Of a stretch of DNA of 64,000 nt, positions 58,133 through 64,000 are shown one piece after another. This stretch comes from Terriglobia bacterium (lineage in GTDB: Bacteria; Acidobacteriota; Terriglobia; Acidiferrales; UBA7541). Location: positions 186,001-250,000 of the forward strand of contig JAIQGG010000002.1 in assembly GCA_020072785.1 (NCBI GenBank). Direction: 5' to 3'. The stretch's first letter is position 1, and every line of letters starts with the position of its first letter. The notes below the pieces were generated by a model that was not told where the DNA came from, ran no database searches, and was given only the letters and a program-made list of their open reading frames with translations. Made by a program: the position numbers and the translations under genes.

Positions 58133-59536
58133 ATGATCGGCATCACTGCATTCTCCGCAGTCATCCCCGCCTACCGCGTGGCGCGCGATACCATCGCCGC
58201 CGCCTGGGAAACTCGCTCGCTCGGCGGGCGCCTGGCCGCCCACCGCTTCGACGAAGACTCGCTCACCCTGGCCGCCTCTGCGGCCCAGGATTGCCTGGCC
58301 ACGCTGCCCGGCAGCTCCGCCGGCGGCCTCTACTTCGCCACCACCACTGCGCCCTTTCTCGAGCGCCTCAACGCCGGCCTCATCGCCGCCATCCTCGATC
58401 TCCCCCCGGACGTGCGCACCGCCGACTTTGGCAATTCGCTCCGCGCCGGTCTCTTCGCTCTGGGCGCCGCCACGGACGCCGTCGCCGCCGGCCGCTCGGA
58501 CAATATCGTCGTTGCCGCCGCCGACACCCGCGACGCCGCCGCGGGTGGCGATGAAGAGCAATATTACGGCGACGCTGCCGCCGCCATCGCCATCGGCAAG
58601 GACAACGTTCTCGCCGAGGTCGTCACCCGCGGCGGCGTCTACGACGATTTCCTCGAGACCGTGCGCCGCGACCGCGATCCCTACGTCACCAGCTTCGCCT
58701 CTAAATTCACCACCGACCGCGGCTACCTCCGCAGCATGCCCGCGGCCATTCAGAAAAACCTGCAGAACGCCAAGCTCGAGCCCGCGCAGATCGCCAGACT
58801 CGTTCTCTCCTCCCCGGACAAGGGTGCGCACCTGGCCCTGGCCAAGAAGCTCGGCTTCCAGCCTGCGCAGTTGCAGGACACCGGATGGGAGCAAATCGGC
58901 GCCACCGGCACGGCCATGCCCCTGCTCCTGCTGGCCGCCGCTCTCGAATCCGCCAAGCCCGGTGACTACCTCCTCGTGGCCGGGCACGGCGACGGCGCTG
59001 GCGCCATGATTCTTCGCGCCACCGACGCCCTGGCAAAATACCGCCCGCGGGTCACCTTTGCCGCGCAGCTCGCCGCCGGCATCGAATTCCGCTCCTACGC
59101 CAAGTGGCGCAAGTCTCGCGACTACCTCCGCGAACAGGGCGAGACCCTCGAAATTTCCAACGTCTTCTACGCCAAGGAAGAGTCCCAGAACGTCCGCCTG
59201 CGCGGCGTGCAATGCGGCCACTGCGGCACCCGCCAGCTTCAGCACCAGCAGCTCTGCCCCAAGTGCAGCAAGAGCGACGCCATCCAGGAAGTTTCGCTCG
59301 CCCGCACCGGCATCGTATTTACCTATTCCGTGGACCAACTCTTTCCCTCGCCCTTTCCTCCGACGGCCATGGCCGTTGTAGACCTCGAGGGGGGTGGCCG
59401 CATCTATTGTGAAGTGGTGGACTGCGACCCGGGCAAGGTCCAGATCGGCCTCCCCGTCGAACTGACCATTCGCCGGCTCAAGGAAGGCGGCGGCCTCCAT
59501 CACTATTACTGGAAGTGCCGCCCCAAACGCTTTTAG
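58133..59536 (+). CDS. HMG-CoA-synthase-like domain fused to a DUF35 domain, catalytic cysteine absent
   Basis: 467 aa. The N-terminal 325 residues resemble HMG-CoA synthase/KAS III proteins (GITAFSAVIPAYRVARDTI, RTADFGNSLRAGLFALGAATDAV, DAAAAIAIGKDNVLAEVV). The C-terminal 140 residues are a DUF35 module with a zinc ribbon (VQCGHCGTRQLQHQQLCPKC) and OB-fold (GIVFTYSVDQLFPSPFPP, CDPGKVQIGLPVELTIRR). In HMG-CoA synthases the segment reads roughly NACxAG; here it reads NSLRAG, so the nucleophile is gone. The archaeal thiolase-DUF35-HMGCS complex combines the same parts as separate proteins. The thiolase gene downstream could be its partner. Confidence 0.8.
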   Translation: MIGITAFSAVIPAYRVARDTIAAAWETRSLGGRLAAHRFDEDSLTLAASAAQDCLATLPGSSAGGLYFATTTAPFLERLNAGLIAAILDLPPDVRTADFGNSLRAGLFALGAATDAVAAGRSDNIVVAAADTRDAAAGGDEEQYYGDAAAAIAIGKDNVLAEVVTRGGVYDDFLETVRRDRDPYVTSFASKFTTDRGYLRSMPAAIQKNLQNAKLEPAQIARLVLSSPDKGAHLALAKKLGFQPAQLQDTGWEQIGATGTAMPLLLLAAALESAKPGDYLLVAGHGDGAGAMILRATDALAKYRPRVTFAAQLAAGIEFRSYAKWRKSRDYLREQGETLEISNVFYAKEESQNVRLRGVQCGHCGTRQLQHQQLCPKCSKSDAIQEVSLARTGIVFTYSVDQLFPSPFPPTAMAVVDLEGGGRIYCEVVDCDPGKVQIGLPVELTIRRLKEGGGLHHYYWKCRPKRF

Positions 59537-59594
59537 GTGACACACGCCGGCGCCCCGAACGTTTGTAGCGCTTGGCTTGGCAAGATTTAAGCGC

Positions 59595-59645
59595 GTGTCA
59601 TCCGGAGGGGCCCCGAGCCTCTCGGGGACCCGAAGGATCTCAACT
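59595..59645. repeat. Degenerate intergenic element, copy 3
   Basis: GTGTCATCCGGAGGGGCCCCGAG... and CTCGGGGACCCGAAGGATCTCA form a hairpin (CCCCGAG/CTCGGGG) within a sequence resembling the ends of the element at 57980-58083. It lies just upstream of the thiolase gene. Confidence 0.4.
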
Positions 59646-59687
59646 TTCAATGTTTGGCATTACCGCTGTTGCCCCCGGGAGGTTTTC

Positions 59688-60857
59688 ATGGACGCTTCCA
59701 TTCGCGACAAAGTCGCCGTCATCGGCGTCGGCTGCACCAAGTTCGGCGACCTCGTCGACCAGAGCCTCGCTGACCTCATGGTCGAAGCCGCCACCGCCGC
59801 CTGCTCCGACGCCGGCGTCGGCCTTGACGAACTCGACGCCGCCTGGCTGGGCACCTTCTCCCCCGGGATGAACGGCGGCAAAGCCACCATCACCCTCGCC
59901 GACGCCCTGCGCTTCCACGGCCGCCCCATCACCCGCGTCGAAAATTACTGCGCTACTGGCACCGACGCCTTCCGCAACGCGGTCATGGCCGTGGCCTCCG
60001 GCCAGGTCCGCATGGCCCTCGTCCTCGGCGCGGAAAAATTGAAGGACCGCCCCGTGCGCGGCCTGCAGCGCGAAGGCATCGACCCCTTTCTCGAATACGG
60101 CACGACCGCGCCCGGCATGTTCGCTTTGGCCGCCAACCGCTACATGAACACCTACGGCGTGAAGCGCGAATCGCTCGCCAAGGTCGCCGTGAAAAATCAC
60201 GCCGCCGGCGCCCTCAATCCCAAGGCCCACTTCCAGATGAAGGTCACCGAGGAGCAGGTCCTCAAGGCCCAGATCATCGCCTATCCCTTCGGCCTCTTCG
60301 ATTGCTGCCCGACCACCGACGGCGCCGCCGCCGCCATCATCTGCAGCGTGGAAACCGCGCGGGCCCTCGGCAAGCCGCTCATCACCGTCAAAGGCATGGG
60401 CCTCGCCGTGCGCACCGGAAAGCCCTTCCTCGATCCCACTTGCGACTACGTCGGCTTTCCCGCCACCCAGGAAGCCGCCGCGCAAGCCTATAAGGCCGCC
60501 GGCGTCAAGGACCCCGCAAAGGAAATCAGCTTCGCCGAAGTCCACGACTGTTTCACCTGGACCGAGATCACCAACTACGAAGACCTGGGCTTCTGCAAAC
60601 TCGGCGAAGGCGCAAGATTCGTCGAAGAAGGCCACAGCGCCCTCGGCGGCAAACAGCCCGTCAACCCCAGCGGCGGCCTGAAATCGTTCGGCCATCCCGT
60701 CGGCGCCACCGGCGTGCGCATGGTTTACGAAATAGTAACGCAACTCCGCGAGCAGGCCGGCGCGCGCCAGGTCCAAAACGCCCGCCTCGGCTTGGCCCAC
60801 AATCTCGGCGGCCCCGGCGCCGTTTCCTGCGTCCTGCTCCTCGGCCGCGACACGTAG
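59688..60857 (+). CDS. Thiolase (SCP2-type), catalytically complete
   Basis: 389 aa from ATG 59688 (GGGAGG five bases upstream). Unlike the two thiolase-like proteins at 42-44 kb it keeps the nucleophilic Cys88 (ENYCATGTDAFRNAV), the histidine motif VHDCFTWTEI and the C-terminal GHPVGATGVR. It should cleave a 3-oxoacyl-CoA with CoA or run the reverse condensation. It follows the HMGCS-like/DUF35 fusion by 151 bp, suggesting that the fusion supplies the DUF35 function for this thiolase. Confidence 0.9.
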   Translation: MDASIRDKVAVIGVGCTKFGDLVDQSLADLMVEAATAACSDAGVGLDELDAAWLGTFSPGMNGGKATITLADALRFHGRPITRVENYCATGTDAFRNAVMAVASGQVRMALVLGAEKLKDRPVRGLQREGIDPFLEYGTTAPGMFALAANRYMNTYGVKRESLAKVAVKNHAAGALNPKAHFQMKVTEEQVLKAQIIAYPFGLFDCCPTTDGAAAAIICSVETARALGKPLITVKGMGLAVRTGKPFLDPTCDYVGFPATQEAAAQAYKAAGVKDPAKEISFAEVHDCFTWTEITNYEDLGFCKLGEGARFVEEGHSALGGKQPVNPSGGLKSFGHPVGATGVRMVYEIVTQLREQAGARQVQNARLGLAHNLGGPGAVSCVLLLGRDT

Positions 60858-60930
60858 CGGCCCAGCTTGCGGCGCCCGCTCCGCTCCGTGGTAAAGTGCA
60901 GGAGACATACAAGCCGCACGGAGGATACGC

Positions 60931-61329
60931 ATGGCACAGAGCATTCCCGAATCGCACGTCAGTCTGCTGAAGAAGCCCGTCTTCGCGCATTTCGTCACGC
61001 TAATGAAGGACGGCAGCCCGCAGAGCACGCCGGTGTGGGTGGAATATGACGGCACGCACGTGCTGGTGAATTCCGCGGTCGGCCGCATCAAGGATCAGAA
61101 CGTCCGCCGCGATCCGCGCGTGGCGCTGTCCCTGACCGATCCGGAGAACCCCTACCGCTATCTGGAGATCCGCGGGCGCGTCGTGGAGATCACCCAGAAG
61201 GGCGCCGACGAACTGATCGACAAGCTGACGTTCAAATATCTGGGCAAGGAAAAGTATCCTTTCCGCCAGCCCGGCGAGCAGCGGGTCACCTACAAGATCG
61301 CGCCGGAAAAGGTCGTCGCGCGCGCCTAG
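60931..61329 (+). CDS. PPOX-class F420-dependent oxidoreductase-like protein
   Basis: 132 aa split-barrel flavin or deazaflavin binder: KKPVFAHFVTLMKDGSPQSTPVWVEYDG, INQNVRRDPRV-like segment KDQNVRRDPRVALSLTD, YRYLEIRGRVVEITQKGADEL and FRQPGEQRVTYKIAPEKV. This layout matches the small F420-dependent PPOX subgroup (Rv1155-like), which uses reduced F420, although FMN or haem binders are in the same family. GGAGGATACGC precedes the ATG. Together with three LLM genes and cofHC it raises the number of potential F420 genes in the window to six. Confidence 0.8.
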   Translation: MAQSIPESHVSLLKKPVFAHFVTLMKDGSPQSTPVWVEYDGTHVLVNSAVGRIKDQNVRRDPRVALSLTDPENPYRYLEIRGRVVEITQKGADELIDKLTFKYLGKEKYPFRQPGEQRVTYKIAPEKVVARA

Positions 61330-61348
61330 GCGCGGCGGCGCAAATATT

Positions 61349-61996
61349 TCAAAGGCGCGCGGCGACGCGGGCCACGATTTTGCCGCCGGGCGCGCGCACG
61401 ATGATCACCAGGTGCTCGGCCAGCGATACGCCGCCGCTGGGCACCACGCAGTGGAACTTCCAGACGAAACGCTCCGGCAGGCTTTGGGCATCGAGGGCGT
61501 CCAGCGGCTGGACGCGTTCCACGGAAACGGTCCTGTCGCGGACAGCGTTGATGGCGCGCAGCTGCAATTCGCGCTTCCAGTAGAGGGCAATCCGCAGGCC
61601 GTTGATCCATTCGCGCGTCAGATATTTGCGCGGGCCGCCGCTCTCGATATTTTCCGGGCAGGGAAAATCGCGCACCAGGAAATTCAAGTGCAGCTCCCCG
61701 GGATACTGCGAAACCCGCGCGCCGCCACGGCGGTATTCGGCGCCGTCCGGGCCGTCCCTCCTCTGTAGCCCCACGAAAAAATCCGCCGCCGTCAGCAGTC
61801 CCTGCAGGCGCAGGCAGGGGCCGCCGGGTACCCCGCCGTCGGTGATGAACGGCACGCCGCGCTGGGGGCTGCCAGCGTTTTTCGGAGGCGGAATTGCGGC
61901 GGCGGCGTGCGCCGCGCCGCACAGCAGAAGAAGCAGGCCGAGCAGGCCGCTCCCGCGGCGGGAAAACAGGCCGCGGAGCGTCCCGCTGCGGATCAC
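61349..61996 (-). CDS. Exported protein of unknown function
   Basis: 215 aa from GTG 61996, which overlaps the stop codon of fumC (GTGA) and suggests translational coupling. A signal peptide ([20 protein letters not shown]) precedes a domain with [73 protein letters not shown] and [21 protein letters not shown] recognise no family. The pattern looks like a soluble periplasmic alpha/beta domain. It has a single cysteine pair at most and no metal motif. Confidence 0.65.
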   Translation of the reverse strand: MIRSGTLRGLFSRRGSGLLGLLLLLCGAAHAAAAIPPPKNAGSPQRGVPFITDGGVPGGPCLRLQGLLTAADFFVGLQRRDGPDGAEYRRGGARVSQYPGELHLNFLVRDFPCPENIESGGPRKYLTREWINGLRIALYWKRELQLRAINAVRDRTVSVERVQPLDALDAQSLPERFVWKFHCVVPSGGVSLAEHLVIIVRAPGGKIVARVAARL

Positions 61997-63405
61997 GGGT
62001 GGGTCATCTCCTCCGGGCGGACCAGCTTGTCGAACTCTTCGCCCGTCAGGAAGCCGAGCTTGATGACCGCTTCGCGCAGGCTGAGGTGCTCGTGATGCGC
62101 AGTGTGCGCGGCCTTGGCGGCTTTGTCGTAGCCGATCTTCGGCGAGAGCGCAGTGACCAGCATCAGCGAATTCTTGACGTAGTGATCGATCTGCTTGCGG
62201 TTGGCTTCGATCCCAACGGCGCAATGATCCACGAAACTGTTGCAGACGCCGGCGAGCAACTCGACGGAGTGCAGGTAGTTGAAGATCATCACCGGCTTGA
62301 AGACGTTGAGCTCGAAATTGCCCTGGGAGCCGGCGAAGCCGATGGCCGCGTCGTTGCCCATCACCTGCACGGCGGCCATGGTCATGGCCTCGGACTGCGT
62401 AGGGTTCACTTTGCCCGGCATGATGGAGGAGCCCGGCTCGTTTTCCGGCAGTGAGAGTTCGCCGAGGCCGCAGCGCGGGCCGGAAGCCAGCCAGCGAATG
62501 TCGTTGGCGATCTTCATCAGCGAGGCCGCGAGAGTTTTCAGCGCGCCGCTGGCGAAGACGATCTCGTCATGCGCGGAAAGCGCGGCGAATTTGTTGGGAT
62601 GCGAGCGGAAGGGCAGGCCGCTCAGCTCGGCGATTTTCCGGGCGGCGCGCTCGGCGAATTCCGGGTGGGCGTTCAGCCCCGTGCCGACGGCGGTGCCGCC
62701 GATGGCCAGGTCGTAGAGCCCGTCGAGCGCCTGCTCGAGGCGTTTGGCGTCGCGCTCCAGCAGGCTCACCCAGCCGGAAAATTCCTGGCCGAGGGTGAGC
62801 GGCGTGGCGTCCTGCAGGTGCGTGCGGCCGATCTTGACGATGCCGGCGAACTCCCTGGCTTTCGCGTCCAGGGCGTCGCGCAATCGCTTCACCGCGGGGA
62901 GCAGGCGCCGCGAGGTCTCCGTGGCGGCGGCGATGTGCATGGCCGTGGGGAAGGTGTCGTTGGAGGACTGCGACATGTTCACGTCGTCGTTAGGATGGAT
63001 GGGCTTCTTGCTGCCCAGCACGCCGCCGGCGATCTCGATGGCGCGGTTGGAGATCACTTCGTTGACGTTCATGTTGGTCTGCGTGCCGCTGCCGGTCTGC
63101 CAGATGCGCAGCGGGAAATGGTCGTGAAGCTTTCCGGCGATGACTTCGTCGGCGGCCTGGGCGATGAGCGTGGCTTTTTCGGCGGGGAGCTTGCCGAGGT
63201 CCTGGTTCACCAGGGCGCAGGCCTTTTTCAGGAGGCCGAAGGAGCGGATCAGCTCGGGGGGCATGGTGTCCTTGCCGATGGCGAAGTGGATCAGGGAGCG
63301 CGCGGTCTGCGCGCCGTAGTAGCGGTCGGCGGGCACTTCCATCTTGCCCATGCTGTCGGTTTCGGTGCGTGTGGGTACGCCCTTGGGCGGCGTCATCTCG
63401 GCCAT
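61993..63405 (-). CDS. fumC: Class II fumarate hydratase
   Basis: 470 aa from ATG 63405, with AAGGAG eight bases upstream. Typical length and landmarks: [70 protein letters not shown] and the superfamily signature [17 protein letters not shown]. It hydrates fumarate to malate in the citric acid cycle without an iron-sulfur cluster. It is not evidently part of the catabolic island. Confidence 0.96.
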   Translation of the reverse strand: MAEMTPPKGVPTRTETDSMGKMEVPADRYYGAQTARSLIHFAIGKDTMPPELIRSFGLLKKACALVNQDLGKLPAEKATLIAQAADEVIAGKLHDHFPLRIWQTGSGTQTNMNVNEVISNRAIEIAGGVLGSKKPIHPNDDVNMSQSSNDTFPTAMHIAAATETSRRLLPAVKRLRDALDAKAREFAGIVKIGRTHLQDATPLTLGQEFSGWVSLLERDAKRLEQALDGLYDLAIGGTAVGTGLNAHPEFAERAARKIAELSGLPFRSHPNKFAALSAHDEIVFASGALKTLAASLMKIANDIRWLASGPRCGLGELSLPENEPGSSIMPGKVNPTQSEAMTMAAVQVMGNDAAIGFAGSQGNFELNVFKPVMIFNYLHSVELLAGVCNSFVDHCAVGIEANRKQIDHYVKNSLMLVTALSPKIGYDKAAKAAHTAHHEHLSLREAVIKLGFLTGEEFDKLVRPEEMTHP

Positions 63406-64000
63406 CGGAGGCTCCTTCGCGGGAATGGGGTGGTGCGGGCTAAGTTTAGCAGCAAACCCAGACGGGAGGCAGGGAGGGGAGGAAGCAAGGAGACAGGGTA
63501 GGGGAAGGATTTCGGGAAGAGATACCCCCCACCCCCGTTGTTTTTGCAAAGAGTGCGGGAATGCCTGATTTTGAAGGGGTTGCGGCGCGCTCCTGTTTTT
63601 GGAAGAGCGTAAGAGCGGCAAATAAAGGAGTTACAAACGCACAGTTTTGGTGAAAGAGCGAAGAGTGCGGAAGCGCAGGACTCCAAAGGAGTTAGATGAG
63701 CAGGGTAGTAGTGGCCGAGGATTGGCAAGGTGCGGCTGGAGCGGGTCGGCATAAACGCCATATGTTATCATATAAGTACTAAGTGTCAATTGATTACTGG
63801 TAAATGGTTTGTCTGCTGCGGGATAGCGGGGTGTCTGTTCGAATTGGCACCGGGAAAAATGGGGGAGCGCGTATTTCTGCGACAAAGAGTACGGCGCCCA
63901 GCAACAGTCAAGAACCCCACACGCCCCGGCTGGGTCAGGGTAAACGCCACCCGCGTATCGTGCAGCCGCGACCACCTTCCAGCGGACAAATCAGAGAAGA
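63406..64000. other. Intergenic region at right edge
   Basis: Upstream of fumC with lower GC, homopurine stretches and a twice-seen AAAGGAGTTA (near 63626 and 63684). An A/T-rich part (63765-63800, with CATATG and TATCATATAAG) looks promoter-like. Frames starting near 63805 and 63860 on the plus strand stay open to the edge but have no ribosome site and no family resemblance. A gene start here cannot be excluded. Confidence 0.4.

Noticed and set aside
59555-59570. CCCGAACGTTTGTAGC upstream of the thiolase gene as a fifth operator
   Set aside because: Only the left half matches the consensus, the half-site spacing differs, and no -10/-35 pair sits next to it.
63838-63846. GTTCGAATT resembling a tRNA T-loop
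   Set aside because: The flanking bases do not pair into a T-arm and no acceptor or anticodon arm can be drawn.
63393-63989. Overlapping small minus-strand frames upstream of fumC (122, 114 and 67 codons)
   Set aside because: They overlap each other in different frames, are rich in Arg, Pro and Ser, and lack ribosome sites.
1-64000. CRISPR array, rRNA, tRNA, insertion sequence or prophage
   Set aside because: No regularly spaced direct repeats, no transposase or integrase reading frame and no structural RNA signature were seen.

Overview
The window is a high-GC bacterial chromosome segment, most likely from an acidobacterium. The main hints are the 1127-aa TonB-dependent receptor with an N-terminal carboxypeptidase-regulatory-like domain (an Oar-like architecture expanded in that phylum), exported Gly/Met-rich and small beta-barrel proteins, and F420 biosynthesis genes beside many acyl-CoA catabolic genes. 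The taxonomic placement is inference; there is no rRNA or tRNA gene here.

Layout. Positions 1-8 kb hold ordinary genes: an exported alkaline-phosphatase-superfamily protein cut by the left edge, an arsR-acr3 arsenite module, an exported SagB-like nitroreductase, two beta-barrel proteins, a nitronate monooxygenase-like flavoprotein and a Gly/Met-rich exported protein. From 8.2 to 61.3 kb nearly everything looks like one catabolic island: (i) the TonB receptor (8.35-11.74 kb); (ii) an 11-gene plus-strand block (11.85-21.87 kb) with three luciferase-like (F420/FMN) oxidoreductases, a probable selenocysteine-containing carboxymuconolactone decarboxylase-family protein, SDRs, an IpdAB-like CoA-transferase pair, a DUF2889 protein and an acyl-CoA synthetase; (iii) a 12-gene minus-strand operon (37.47 down to 21.90 kb) with etfB, etfA, an EtfD-like membrane Fe-S oxidoreductase, two lipocalin-like proteins, a tandem pair of unrecognised proteins, an acetone/acetophenone-carboxylase-like HyuA and a HyuB fused to a gamma-subunit domain, an acyl-CoA ligase, and a PEP synthase split into two small proteins without its ATP-grasp part; (iv) cofH-cofC for F420; (v) an epimerase-amidohydrolase-hydratase-thiolase/DUF35 operon (39.84-45.39 kb); (vi) a long operon from 45.48 kb with acyl-CoA dehydrogenases, three further CoA-transferase sets (one fused), an old-yellow-enzyme dienoyl-CoA reductase, a TetR regulator, SDR, VOC, an HMG-CoA-synthase-like/DUF35 fusion and a thiolase. 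An F420-type PPOX protein, an exported unknown and fumC close the window.

How it may work together. Four 18-bp near-palindromes of the form ACCAAAC-N3-TGTTTGGT lie just downstream of -10 elements in front of the receptor gene, between etfB and cofH, in front of the epimerase operon and in front of the acyl-CoA dehydrogenase operon. They resemble fatty-acid/acyl-CoA TetR operators (PsrA-like), and a TetR gene sits inside the island. The receptor, electron-transfer chain, F420 supply and CoA chemistry therefore look like one regulon. A reasonable but unproven reading is import of a hydrophobic, ketone-bearing substrate, ATP-dependent carboxylation, CoA activation, and beta-oxidation-like ring or side-chain cleavage with electrons passed through ETF to the quinone pool.

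The strongest novelties are the in-frame UGA with an adjacent SECIS-like hairpin at 14.25 kb, the 12-gene carboxylase/split-PEP-synthase/ETF operon with its pair of unknown proteins, and the shared operator set.
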